This document shows, piece by piece, positions 12,881 to 47,700 of a stretch of 64,000 nucleotides of DNA. Where the stretch lies: NCBI GenBank assembly GCA_013365325.1, contig JABVXV010000061.1, positions 62,001-126,000 of the forward strand, written 5' to 3'. Each line of letters starts with the position of its first letter. Positions within the stretch are counted from its first letter, which is position 1. Both the position numbers and the translations under genes were made by a program. Source of the stretch: Dipetalonema caudispina. Taxonomy: Eukaryota; Nematoda; Chromadorea; Rhabditida; Onchocercidae. A model generated the notes under the pieces. That model searched no databases and was not told the DNA's origin. It was given only the letters and a program-made list of their open reading frames with translations.

Positions 12881-12912
12881 GCCTTTAGGTATACATAATC
12901 TAACCTAAAGGC
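12881..12912. repeat. Perfect 10-bp hairpin
   Basis: GCCTTTAGGT (12881-12890) and ACCTAAAGGC (12903-12912) are exact inverse complements separated by 12 bases. It lies 19 bases before the ATG of the broken reading frame starting at 12931. Function unknown. Confidence 0.65.
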
Positions 12913-12930
12913 TCTTGAAGAGATCTTAAA

Positions 12931-13434
12931 ATGAAAAACAAATACAATCAAGCTTATCCTAAGCCCGCAAATCCTGCATTACAAAATAATAAAAGATCTA
13001 GAGGGAAAAAGATTAACGTAAAAAAGACCGGAAATTTCTCACGCGATAAATTCATAAAAAAGAAGTTAACCAATACATTAACAACAGTCATATAGACATA
13101 CAATTGGTATAAAATTTAACTGCTGAAGTTGGAAGCACCATTAAACATGATTATTTGTCGATTAATTATGTTCCTCAAAAGCATCAAAGATCTAAGGCCT
13201 TAGCAGATTATATGACACCTATTTGAAGTCTTGCAATTCCAGAACTATACATAGAGAATCTTGGTTCAAGAACTTGGCAAAACTAGGTTACTTAAAAATC
13301 TTGATCGAGGACGGATGCAGCAGCTAATTAAGGCTCCTAAGAAGTTTGCATACGAGTGTGTACAGGAAGGCCTTAATCAGCAAATACCTGAAGGAAAGAG
13401 ACAGGAAAAAGAAGAACATCAACAACAAAGCTAG
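12931..13434 (+). pseudogene. Frameshifted coding relic convergent with abl-1
   Basis: A 54-codon ATG frame (12931-13095, basic, Lys/Asn-rich) ends in TAG. The reading then appears to move to another frame, 13104-13285, interrupted by one TGA and including NYVPQKHQRSKALADYMTPI. It returns to the first frame for about 60 codons up to TAG at 13432-13434, including RMQQLIKAPKKFAYECVQEG and a Gln/Glu-rich tail. The three pieces are contiguous and look like one protein broken by two frameshifts and internal stops, rather than exons, because no intron-sized gaps separate them. I do not recognise the family. A dead retrogene, an old transposon or bacterial DNA inserted into the genome are all possible. 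It ends 15 bases before the abl-1 stop on the opposite strand. Confidence 0.35.
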
Positions 13435-13448
13435 CAGGTAAACAAAAA

Positions 13449-34407
<20,959 letters not shown>

Positions 34408-35393
34408 TAGCTATCCGTTCATCATTTCTTCTAATAAGCATCATCTCCGTTGAACATTTTATCACTTGTTTGATTCTACTGCTGCAAATAAGGTATTTTT
34501 ATCAGGCGAGGTAAAATCCATCTGAATAATTTCCGGCAGCGAGGAAGCACGAGGTATAGCGATGAGATATCTAATAATTGTGAAGTAAGTAACGATATAC
34601 AACAGTTACAATAACTAATAATCTATTGTCAATGCAATGTATCGAAACATATTGTATAGAATCATTAAAACACCTTTTAATAATATCGGCAATATTTTTT
34701 ATGTCAAAAAAGAAGAGGAAATTTGACAAGAAAACCAAAACCAAACGAACAAGTGAGTAGAATGTTTCCTTGATGTATGGTATGACATGATTTAGGGTGA
34801 GCAATTTCTGGTTATCGTCGTACAAACAAATACTGAATGGCATAAAACTATCCAACCAATGCATCACATTCAATATCAATCAATAAGCTTTAAGTAATTA
34901 GTGATGTAAAAAGAAATGAAGCATTTTAGAATTCCAACATTTTGCTATTAAAGACCCCATTAAAATGAGATTCTCAAAAAGATTTTTTCTTTTGGAAAAA
35001 CTTGCAAGAAAAATCTAGGTCTCTCTTTTTTTCTCATATTTTCCACTGCCACCAACAAATCAAAGCCTCGGGATTCGATGTATTTTCTACGCTTGCTTCT
35101 GAAATTCGACGATAACTGTCATCAAAGCCCCCGCGAAAATTATTTAGAATGAGAAAATAATGATTTTCTCCACTTTGAACATATACAATGTATATATAAC
35201 ATGTAAATATGCTCAAACTAGCTAAGCAAACCGAAAATTTAAGCTGAATAAAAAAATGCCTACTATGTCTATTTGTATATACCAGTAGTTGATATGATCA
35301 GCGACAAAACAAAATCATACATCGACTTGGAAACTAAAATAAAAAAAGAAACCGACATTTGAGAAAATAAACATTCTGTAAAATAAGCGGATG

Positions 35394-35475
35394 ATGTGGC
35401 CATATTATATAACAGGAAGTTTGATATATGTATATTATTCTGAGCATCCACTTATGTAATGTAATATGGCCACAT
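35394..35475. repeat. Inverted repeat with 14-bp perfect arms
   Basis: ATGTGGCCATATTA (35394-35407) and TAATATGGCCACAT (35462-35475) are exact inverse complements 54 bases apart, with partial pairing beyond. The GC-containing core makes a chance match less likely than for AT-only arms. It could be a small hairpin or the remains of a short inverted-repeat element. Confidence 0.6.
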
Positions 35476-38400
35476 TATTCACACACATCCTTGAGAATCT
35501 ATCATCACTGAAATTTTGATTTGCATAAACTGATACCTTGCTAATACTATGACTAATACAAATAAGCGGAAAAATGATATTATTTCCAAAACAACATTCG
35601 ACAATGATTGAATATATCTGAAGTTCATATGAAATCGTTTTAAATATACTCGAAAATGGGTCTGCCCCCCCTCCCCCCTCTGGATAATTGCAATTTTTCT
35701 CGGATATCTCAATGACACTTCTTAAAGCAACATGGAGGAAATAGGATGAAATATTTCAAATGAAAGAGGTGATCGCTGCATAAACACCACACCAACAGCA
35801 CTGTTACAAACAACTACATATCTAAAGGCATGATCTATAAAAACTTTTCATAATTCCAATTGATGCCTTTACCCAACAGATACTTTCTCCTACGTTCCAC
35901 TCGTTTTTTCAATGAATGTACAATAAGGAACAGCTGTTAATTACTGGTGAATAGGAAAGAGAAGAGAAGATGAATAGAAAAGTGACAACTTACTCACTCA
36001 TCTATCAGATATAAATAACAAATATCCCGGATAATTCTACGAGTGATACAGGAACGGTCGTTGCAGAGTTAACAATTGCGAAGGCTGTCATGAAGTAATG
36101 TTCGCGGAGGTGAATTCAGTGAAACGATTTATTAATCGCTTATGTGAACCTGGTTAATTTGCATATTTTAATAGGCAGCAGATATGCAGTCCTATTTCAT
36201 ATAATAAATGGCAGTGCAATCTTTTCTACTTTATTCTCGCTGAGGAATTATGAATATTATCCAGTCAATTAATGGATATCACGGCAATGATTATTTACTT
36301 CTTCTTCTTCGTCTCCAACAAGTTTCTTCACTCGAGATATTTTATACACCAACATTTGATCAATTGTCAAGAGCCGTTGTCGTGATCTATACAATAACAT
36401 GACCATAATGCGATAAGTGATAGTAATACGACAACGTCATAGTAGAACGATATGTTCCAGCAAATAGTAAAAAAATTTAGTGAAAAATTAGACGACTAAT
36501 ATCGTTTAACATAAAAAAATTCACATGCTGCCGATGAAACAGACATTTTTTACGAAAAGCAACTGATCTGAATAGTGAACAGTTGAAATGAACTAAGACA
36601 GACATTGGTTTCCTTTCCTAAAATTTAAGCCACCTTTTGGGATCGATCTATAGCTGCTTTCACGTATTTACTTGCAAGAACAAGGGTAAAAAGGAAAAAA
36701 GAATTGATGAAAAATTTGAAAAGGATAAGAGTTCAACTAAATATATGGTAATAAAAATGAGAAGCGAACGAGAAAGAAAAAGTGGGCGATGAAGAAAACT
36801 TTCCTCTCGCTCTCTCTCTCTTTTTCTACTGAAATAATGAATTTTCTTTTTTGAATAACCGACAATTTTATTAAAATATACCGAGAAGCTCTTTAGGACA
36901 GCAATTTCACGACATGCAATTTGGAAAAGGACATAAATGAAAGAATTACACAACCTGACCAGTGTTTTTAGCGTACTAAGTGAATCTGAAAAGAAACAAA
37001 AAATAAAATAATAAGAATTACAGAATGAAATCGACCAGGAAATGTTATACTTTATGAATCCCTGTAGCTCTGTGATAACTGATACCGCAATAATTTAAAA
37101 GAATATATAAATTGTATCGCTTGAATTAATTTGATCCCTTCTGATGTCGACTTCGGTGAACTGAGTTTCCATACGTAGCGAACTGCATAACTAACTATTC
37201 CTGCTATTACAGTTATACGCTTTGTTCCTCGAATAGCTCACCAGATGTTTTAGATGTTGAATTTCGAAGCCTCACTGATGAATGAAGAATTTTACTACAA
37301 ATGATGGAAACAAGAAAAGCTAAGTTTAAGATTATTTACAAATCATTTCCTCCATAGATCACAGGATGTTTCGGGTTATTTAGGTCCTAGATTAATAAGA
37401 CAGTAATGTCCTAGGGTTTAGTAATTATTGAGGCAATAATATCCTTCAACTACCCATTCTAAGTTTATTTACTCTTGCTATCATCTACATTTATTTGCTC
37501 AAATGACCTGTTGTACCGACAGTTTTTCACTGCCATATATTAGTATATCTAAGATCAACGGAAAGTTCCTCATAGAATAATTCATTATGAAGATTAAAAT
37601 CCGTGCTTCTATCTGTTGTAAAAGGGTCAGTATAAAAGATAGCTTACTGATTATACTATTTTTCATGCTCTACAACAACAAGAACAACATAAGATCGCTT
37701 CCTCAATTATTCAAATTCATGCCTTAAAGTTCATCCAAACCGGAAATAGTCCCGTTAAATGATAACATAATGAAATTGATCTAAATTTTGAAAAAGAAAA
37801 ACGGAAATACTAACGAAACGAAATGCAGGAAAAATAAAGGGAAATATCTAAAAAAAAAAAAAAATAAAGAAGAAAGCCATGTCAGCAAGTACTCAATCTT
37901 TCCATCTTTCCCGAATATGAAAATATTTCGTGAATAGCAATTTAGTAACGCAGATAACAAAACTCAGCGATTACTTAAATAAGATTTGTAGTACTTATAA
38001 AAGGTTATTTCATAGCTGCAAATGCCATCAAAACTTCACTATCCAATGTAAAATCACTTCTTCAACAAGAGATGAATCCAAAAAGTTACCCAAGGCTATC
38101 TTCATTTTAAATTTGGACTCAAGTCTAAAATTCGAACTTTCCTATTCAGTTCATGAAAGGTAAATGCAGAAAATAACTTGTAGACTCATAGCCTTTCTTA
38201 CTAGTAATGGTAACAACAACAAATCCAATAATCATAGCAATCCAGAAATACAAAAGAAACTGAAGAAATTTCGGAGAAAATCCATACATCCATAAGCATA
38301 TGCTGAAACAAGAAATTTAAGAAAGAGGTGGCAGTAACCAATAATAATATATTGATCAAAATGCCAGGAAGAATTGGTAAATTAACCTCATTGTTTCATC

Positions 38401-41400
38401 AATTTCACGACCCAAGTAAGGCGTAGCCTTTGGCCCTAAAATATTCCAACGGATTAGGCAGAAGAGCCATAACATTTGTTTGACATAAATAATCCCATGC
38501 TATTTATCTTTCTCACTCTCTTCTCTTCCGTTTGATTCAAACTAATTTTTGAGCGATAATTCGATGTGATAATGCTCGTACTATCTAATGACATAAGGTA
38601 TGTTAAGATCATTTTGAAGACATATCGAGTTTGCAATTCTGTTGTCAATTCATCACAAAGTATGCTGACTTATAATTTTCTGACTCATAGAGGTAGGATA
38701 ACCTTATATCCTTCCCATAATAATCAGAGAGACTAACTACAGCACCAAAACAAATAAGGAGTAATCCTCATTTAATATATATTGTAAATGAAGGACTCTT
38801 TAGATGAATCATAAAATTGGACAACTAACAAGTTTGATTCACAAATATTCAATGTTTCAGATGAGATTCTGTATTTCAACTTGAATTTCATCGTAATCTT
38901 TGCTACTACCAACAATTTCACTCAGAATTTCATCTCATAACAGAAAGAAAATGATCATTTATTCTATACAAAAAAACAAACTCAAGTGTAATAAAATAAC
39001 TACTCTTGCCAAAGTTATGAATTTTACAGTAATGAACATTTCCAAATTTTTAGAGAACAAAATCGGTCCGAATCAATAGCATCTTATATGAGCTATCGAT
39101 CCTAATTTTCCTTTTCTCAGTAATCAATGAAATTTTAAAAAATAAGATATATTTAATTCAAAGTTTGAGAAATGTTTAGACAGAAATTGAGAATGAACTC
39201 TTGACAGGTTGTTTGAAAAAGTTCAAACAAAAATGTGAAAGACATAATTTTAATCTCGAAATTACTTTTATAGCTTGATGAATTTGGCACACCATTTGTA
39301 TACATCCCATAAAGGAATTTCAAAAAAGATAATTGAATCATTAAATGAATTCAGACATTTCTCGTAATTATTCGGAATGATTGGAAATGAATAATGTCCT
39401 ACAGTCGCCTTAAAAAAGCCTAGCAAACATGGCTGACTTTCGTCATCGCCAGTCTATCTAAAAGCTTAGAGAGGAATTGCCAGGGTGCTGCTCTCAAAAT
39501 ATTAAACAACAAGAATCTTATTTTTTGCTCTCCAAAAATAATACGTTCATAATTAATATGAACAATTCATAGTCTAAATGATTGGGAAGCGAAGTGAAGA
39601 GGTCATTTAGGCGAATGAAATTAACTGATCAGAAAGACGTGAGAGATTTCATTTGATCATCAAACATCAGTCTTTAAAAGAATATAAAATATAATTGAAT
39701 GAAACGCATAATAGATTAACTTTTCATTAGATTTAATAAAATTTTTGGGAAAACCTGAATGCATGGATCGTCCTTCACTTTATCAAATGTCTATAGCAAC
39801 ATGAACATATCACAGCTGTAGGAGTCGTTTATGAGGAAAAGATTACGACAGATATATGTAGCAATGATACTAAATTATAGGAAATTTTGAATGAAAATGG
39901 AAATAATCTGATTGTTAACATACTTAAAGAGAGTTCGATTATTCCCTATTCGACATTACAAGCAAATAATTACTTATATCATATCGGTGTTAACCATTAG
40001 GACACAATATTTGTCTTTCTACACTTTAATGACATCCAAAGCAGCTGTTGTAATTCTTTCGGATAGTTGTAAAAGTTGAACAAAATTGGTTTAAAAAAAG
40101 ATTTCTTGAAAAATTTTACGATTCGCGCGCTAATCGCTTCATTTCCATTCTTCTCTTGCATGTCTGGAAAGGAATTTTCGAAATAATTAATCACAAATAG
40201 CATTTTAAACAAATGAACAAAAGGAAAATTTCACCTCTATAAATATATATATACATAATGACAGTTTGGCAGTAACATATCAAACAACTGCCTTCCTGAG
40301 TGTCACATATATGCATGTGTGTGTATGCGTATCATGATCTTCAATTACGCCAAAAAATAATAATGAAATATTCACAGTGTTATACCGTTACAGGAAAAGG
40401 TCCGAAAGTAAACAAACAAACAAATGTGTAAAACAAGTGAAACGTAAACAAATACTTGTTGACTAATGGATGGATCTGAATGGATCATCTTATTACCCGT
40501 TCATCTCAGTACACTTCACTAAGGCACTGATGAAAATTCATGCGAATGCAAAAAATTAAATACAAATTAAATGAAACACATAAGTTGATGAAAGAAGGAA
40601 GTAACAAATGACATCAAAAGAAGAGATAAAAATTATCCCAGAAATAATAACTATCATTGAAAAAGAATGCAAACTATACGGAATGATTCCAATCATTCTT
40701 TGACTATTGCAATCAAGCAATTTTTGAATAATCATCCCATTCATCCATCCAACAAGAGAATGAAATGGAGAGGAGAAATAATGAAGTATTTCTAATTAAC
40801 TTAAATTTACTACAGCATGATACTCCTACATGTCTTCATCCTAGTTATTTCAGGTAAGTTCCCTTAATGAATCGATCGTGATAAAAAAAAAAAAAAAAAA
40901 TATATTCTGAAACCAGAGGAAGATCGGATAACTTGTCTTCACCTCGATTATAACTCTATAGTAATATCTTCACGATCGATTACTACAATTCAACATTTTC
41001 TGAGCACTATGAATTACGACAGTTTTTGATCTTTTTTGCTTACGCGAAAAATTCCTATAAGATTCTCTAACGACTTCACTCTTCTGCCTTACAAAGTCTA
41101 GCATTCCAAACTACAAATAACTTCTTTCACTGTACGGTAATAAGCATATTGATAAAAGATAACTCAGAGATGCTAAAACTCAATGATGTATGCATAAACA
41201 CTACCTGACGAAATAAATACGATGAAAAGGTAGATGGATGACGGAAAGCATCGTCATTTAATTAAGCAAATAATAAAAGCTTATCATTTCCGACAGACAA
41301 ACCTTGGACATCAATGAGGAATAAAGGATTGATTCTGGAAAGAAATATTTGAAGAGGCGACACTGTCAATCAGTTTCCATCTCTATTCTTACGTGATGCA

Positions 41401-42187
41401 CACAACAAAAGAGCAAATAAAAACCAGAATCCAAATTCACCCAAGCACATCAATTTCTAATGATAACAGTATTCCCCGAGGTACACCTCCTCCTCAATTT
41501 AAAACTACTTGTCTTTAACAACCCAAATACTAGTCATTAGCAGAATAAATTATCTGGTAGTTCGAGAAGCTGAGAATTTTAGCTAATCGGACACAAATTT
41601 TGCAACATCAATCAGTCCTATCCATAGTTTGATCTCAACGGAATATCAGAGGAATTGAAGATGTTCATCTTCACCAACGACTGAACTTCTATTCACAATA
41701 AGATGATAATGCTAACTGTCAAAACCTTACCAAAACAAATACCTTTTCTGCTCATCAAAGATTTTAAACATGATAAAGATGGAAGAAAGATATAAGGTAC
41801 GAAAGATTAAATCTTACAAGAAACTTTGAGCGAGGAAGAAGAAAATAATTCAAAAACTTCCAGTTGGTTTACTATATTCAAAAGTTTAATGATAATATAC
41901 AAAAAATTCATTCCCACAATTTTCTTGCTTTTCCTACTCCAATATTCACATTAGAGATACCAGCTGGACAACTTCCTTTATCAATTCTACAACATACGCT
42001 GCTTATTGAATCGATGTGCGACAAGAGGTGAGATGTGGGTATAAAGAAGACAAGAGAATGGGTAGTAGACTGATGGAAATGAGGACGGATCATTCCAGTT
42101 GATCGTTAGACAGAACAAAGGTAAAAAGGGTTTGCTAATATGAATTGCATACATACAGAAAGGAGACAGACAGATAGACAGACACGG

Positions 42188-42210
42188 TATATATATATAT
42201 ATATATATAT
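42188..42210. repeat. (TA)n microsatellite
   Basis: An uninterrupted TA dinucleotide tract of 23 bases, likely polymorphic in length. Confidence 0.9.
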
Positions 42211-42296
42211 CATTGTTGTCCATCTCTTTACTTCTTCTGTCTCTATTTCTCCCAGATCATCCTAACTGACTGTAACATCCACTACCACTAAAGGGG

Positions 42297-42335
42297 AATG
42301 AATGAATGAGAGAATCGTTCATTCGTTCGTTCGTT
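42297..42335. repeat. GAAT and TTCG tetranucleotide repeats
   Basis: Three GAAT-type units are followed after a short gap by ATTC/GTTC units, partly complementary to the first, so the pair can form a weak hairpin. Confidence 0.6.
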
Positions 42336-43364
42336 GAATAAGTTTGAAAGAGTTTCCTGAACCTCTCATTCATTTCTATCAGATGTATGTCTTCAGCTAA
42401 ACATTATTCATTTACATTATTTAACAATAGACTAGGATAAGCCTGACATGTAATATTCTCACTTGGCATTTCGACATTCCTTCAAATTTACCTTATTTTT
42501 ATCCTTCACCAAAAAAAAGAAATAAATGCAATTCCCATAATATCGCAACTCTATTCAATCATAGTAATTGGCGATCATACATACTTTTTATCCGTTTCGC
42601 TAAAATATTATTCTCTGACTTATTCTGATTCAAATTACTAGTGAAAGCATAACTGATCATGGGTTAATTATTTAAATTGAAAGCTATCCACTTCTATGAT
42701 AAGCAATAAAATAGTATGATTTCATAGCACTATGGAGCGAAATGGCAGCTTTTACCAATGATTATCTGACTTCTCAATTCTCTTGCAAGCCAATCAAAAC
42801 ACCAGCCAATATGGGAAAAGGAATATGTTTGAATGACAATTACTTCGAATCAACGTATTGAGTGGTGTGGCTATAATAGTGATCACATGGTAACGATGGT
42901 GATATTGATTATATTAGTGATAATGATGACAATAGGAATGAGTCTACGGAGAGGAATCCCAAAACCTTATTAGGACCGCCATCAAGAGATGTATTGGGAA
43001 GTCGCTAAGGTAAGGGTGTATTCGTGATGGATCATTTAGCTTCCAACATGAAAATACATTTAGTATTGGAGGTTACTTGAAATAAAAAGGGAAAATGTGT
43101 TGTAAACAAACAGCGGACCTTCATTAATCTCTTTGAATTTATGATATAATAATAAAAATTACCGGTAAAATTATCCGAAAAACAATTAGTTACGAAATGA
43201 AGAAAATCATACTGCGTAAAACAATATTCCAAAATAGAAAAAGGAAAGAAGAGGAATAATTTAAAGAAAAAATAAGAAATGTAAAAATGTGACAATCATT
43301 ACCTTCCTTTGATCAGCAAGGGAAAAACGTTTCTTTACAGTCGAATTCCAAGCGAATTTAATGG

Positions 43365-43388
43365 ATATATATATATATATATATATAT
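43365..43388. repeat. (AT)n microsatellite
   Basis: An uninterrupted AT dinucleotide tract of 24 bases, the second within 1.2 kb. Confidence 0.9.
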
Positions 43389-44751
43389 GAAAAATGGCTC
43401 AATTCAAATAAAATCCAAAATCATTGTGCGCAAACATTGCCTTTAAGGAGTAAAAATTATAGCTGATAAGGCCTCGTCTCATCTATTTGAGCCTATTCCG
43501 ATATTTTAGAAACAGCATTTAACGAATGAAAATGTCCGGTGTCCCGGAAATGTCAACCAAGCGGAAAGCATTTCCATTGTGTAAGTGACCTAAAAAGCAA
43601 GATAGATTGGGTAAATACTCAACATACATTTAAGCAGTTTATAAATACGGTGAATCTGTTCCCACATGATACCCGATTAGGCGGCTATACTTTTAGTTCT
43701 GTCATCGAGTGGAAACGAATTCATTTGATAGTTTGAAATTCTAAACGGAGAAATAAAAGCATATATTTTATGAAACTTCTTAAAGCATTCCTTATAAAGC
43801 TTTTTTCGATTTTCTCCATGAATTCATTCATACAAGTAGCATTGCAAATTTTATATAATCAGTAAAGAATTTCATGGCTTAAGATCTAACCAAATTGTTT
43901 AATCCATTGAATGCAACACCTTTTCCAGATGAAATCAAGTCAGACAAGTTTATTGAAAAATCTAATATGTTCCCATACAGAATAAATAGAGTTTTCCTAG
44001 AAGGTATTGAATTTTGAGATCGTATTATTCGGACGAATATTACAGGCTTTCCAAAAAGAAATTTACGATAACAGCATTGAAATCATTTCCTTTCAACTAA
44101 TAGAAGTTGTAAATCGAAAATCTATATTTTTAGTTTGAATCAAAAGCTAGAACAGAATTTTCTCACAACACTTCTATATTTAACACACTAATTCATCCGC
44201 TACGGTAATAGTTCAAGTCCAGTCATTAAGACAAGTTGCTTATATCAGCAGTAATCATTGATACGAGCTTAAAGAGGCTCTAATAATTATTCAAGGATAC
44301 TGAAGAATTCTTTTATGCAAATACAGAATGATAACAGACAAAACTGAAAATCACTAGGAGCAAAATTAACAACAAATTACAAATAAAATCAACAATCTCG
44401 TTATAAAAAGGAATAACAAAGCAAAATTGAAATTATTCGTGAAATCAATGGTTAGCCTTTTCAATGAAATTAGTAAATCTCAAATTCCAAACGATTTGAG
44501 AACATTAAAATGTTCATATACTCTTTGACAGAACAGAACTGGTAAGAGGAGAGAATTCAGCAGTATTGCAAATCCAAAAGGTCCAAAAATGAAAAAGATT
44601 TTTGTCCGTTTCCTTCCAGAAATTTGAAAAAAAATTGATGTATCATTGAAACTACAATAAATTATAAACTTGAATCTCAAATATATCGAAATCGTCCCAT
44701 CTCAATACCTAACGCAATACCAATCATTTTGCTGATGTGAACAAAATCCTT

Positions 44752-47700
44752 TTAAAGTATTAATTTGTAATAACCATTACAATCTTGCTTCGAGTAAAGT
44801 ACAACGGGTGAGGTATTTTTAGGTTGAAAAAGTGGTTCAATCACTTCCTCTATTCGCTTGAATTCCCGTTTGAATTTGTTCAGTTGTTTCGTAGCAGCTG
44901 CGAAAGCACTCGAAAGTTCGTCCACTGTGAAACTACGATCAATAAGTGTTGCAAGTAGACGAATCGCATCCACTGAGATTTCCGTGATGATTACTTCAAC
45001 GACTGTTTGAGGAGCCAATGCAGTAACCACTTTTTGTAAACAAGCACGAATTTGAGTCTAAAAGCTTGAGAGGGATTTTAATTTAAATGGGATTAATTCA
45101 AAATTAACGTGGCACAAAATCCTGCAAAACACAAACTGATGCACAGTTCTGTAATCATTTTCTCTATTTATTCCAAACTATAGTTACTTGTAAGAGATAT
45201 GTAAATAAAATAAACGATTTTTATTATTCCCCCTAAAAGACTTTAATTTTATTTGAAGTAATATGGAATTAACATTATTTAACACTTCAAGAATATGAAA
45301 ACTTATTTTTTTGTTATAAAAGAGGTCTCTATATACCCCGAATCTATCTAAAAAACAAGAGAACTTACCTCATTTCTTTTCCGGATATGAGCTGTCGGCT
45401 TCTCGGTTAAAGCATATCTCACGTTGAGATTAGCAAGAGTAGCAGCTACTGGTAGTGTGTTTACTGAATGCCTTGCAGGCGAATTGGTATTTGGTAAATG
45501 TGGAAATGCTTCCACAAAGGATACACCATTTTGGTAAGCTTCAAATTTACTCAACATTTCATCAAATGTAAGCTTTCCCAAATCAACGCCACCAACACGG
45601 GCTAACACTTCATCTTCTCCGTACACCACCAACAGCACCTCGATATTTGTCTCGTTACAATGCTCCTATGAAGAATTCTAAATCAAATCAGATGCTGATG
45701 CATCATGTTATATCATTAACAAGAGCAAAATTAAAAGATTGATTTAACAGTCGTTTTCCTAATATAAAGTGATGAATCGACCAAAAATAGGAACGGAAAG
45801 GATGAATGGAAGAAATGGCCTTAAAATTTCAGCATTAATTTCATCTGAACCGTATTAATTCTAAATTCTATTATTTTCACCTTTAGTTAAAAGTTTCCAT
45901 TACCGAATCTTTTAAATAAAAATAGCATTTCAAGATCTCCCTTGTTTTCTTTACTCCTCCCCATCAGTCGAAACAATATGAAAAGACAACAAAAGAGATA
46001 CCGCAAAAAAGTAAGAAAATGGACTTGAATGGGTATGACAAGAATTCGAATAAACCTTACATCAAGCTCTGTTATTTGCATTGGAGCAACCGGATCGTGC
46101 AACACATCAGTTTGGATTCCATGCGATCGCATCTGTTTTACCAAATTTGCGGTTGTTTTTAGGAGTTGATCAGAAACTGAACAAACTAATGCCTGACCGC
46201 AGACCGACCCACAATCTAAAAATCAGATTGGAATTAATTTAATTTTGGATTTCTTCCACATGAAGAAAGTGCTTAAAAAATTAAATTAAAATCCGAAATT
46301 ACAGATCTATACTACTGACAACCATTGCACCAATAGAAATGAGAGTTGGTACAATAATCCTTTTGTAGCAGATCTATGCTCATTTTCATATACGATGCTC
46401 CTCCCGAATAACCATCACCTTCATCATTTCTACAATGAGGTAATTGGAAATTAACATCATATAACATTCCTACAACTTGGGAACTTATTTTTATGTTGTA
46501 GAATAGTACATTTATAGCTGACAACTACACGCAGCCTAACGATAACTTTGGATAAAATACCTGGTTTATTTGTACAACAAAACTGGGCAAGAATATCGAG
46601 CGATAGACTGCATCCAACCGCACACAGTGGACTGGGAGGAATTAGATCTTGTGCATGACGCTCGTCTTCTAGCAAGGTATCGTATCGACCTGTAAGTGGA
46701 AACTGTCATTCTATCACTCCGGTAAATCTCTTTAATGAAGTTTAAAAGCTAAATGGTAACAAACTAACTTACCTCCAGCACCAATAATGATAGGTCGTAT
46801 TGTTTGTCTATGGAGAAAGAGTACTCGTAGTTGGAACATGAGGCCACTGCGGTATGTATGTGGTCGATAGCAGAGAGTGCCATCAAATAAGACGTGTTCA
46901 GTCATATTATCTGAGAATGGATATATGATGGATATATTACTAATCGTTTCAAATAAAATCAGAAAGCTCGTATCATCGAATACTGTTATCCATTTACAAC
47001 AAATGGAAGAATACACTTCAGGCACTATTTCGGTCTCTTATATAACGTAAAAATACAAAGGAAGAATCCGAAATTTGGATATAAAATAACGGTTTTAAGG
47101 GAAAAATCGAAGAATTTGAACATTTACCAATGAAACATTCCAACAGTACGGCTAGATTTGTGAGGTCACTTAACGCCTTCTTAGCATGCTTTCGGACATG
47201 ATCATCACGGCAATTTATCAGACATTCTACCCTTGCCGTTAATGCTTCTAATGTGCAGTCATCGCCTTCGAGAACATTGAGTAGTGAATTTGCTTGATTG
47301 AATGACATTTCCGTACCGACCCGAAGTCGCTCGATTTTTTGTTGATGACTAAGCATTTCTAGAATTAAAAACAAGAAACTGAACAATACCCGAATATTTG
47401 GTGCTGCAAATCTTTATCAGTGCTTTTTTCAACTTTTTAATAGAACTTGTAATTCCAGATACTTCCACAGTCTATCTTTCGTGCTTTCCACTTCAAATCA
47501 CCGACATACAGCATGCGATAGTTTATTACTAATAAACAATCAATTTGCTTGAATAAGTATTATAATATATTTTCGTGATTTTGGACACTCAACATTGGTT
47601 ATAAAGCTAATTTTAAGAAAGAATGGAAACCTAACTTCCAGTAATAAGTAACACCATTGTGGTCAAATCCAAAACTAACTATTTGATGTTGCGATCGTGT

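Larger units (their letters stand above)
34408..44751. other. Ten-kilobase interval without a recognisable gene
   Basis: No family is recognised on either strand. Open frames are short and match AT-rich chance expectation. It holds (TA)n tracts (42188-42210, 43365-43388), an A-run (40883-40900), a C-run (35665-35679), a CT tract (about 36808-36830), TTCG/GAAT repeats (42297-42335) and an inverted repeat (35394-35475). It must include the upstream promoter of abl-1 and the 3' flank of gcn-2, but no specific site can be named. Confidence 0.5.

Noticed and set aside
35034..35216. A - strand frame ending in SNPEALICWWQWKI, considered as another abl-1 first exon
   Set aside because: Its only phase-compatible donor is weak and would cut off most of the distinctive part, unlike the candidate at 33102.
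36660..36953. A - strand 97-codon frame
   Set aside because: Built largely on a CT/GA microsatellite (Arg-Glu repeats) and T-rich DNA.
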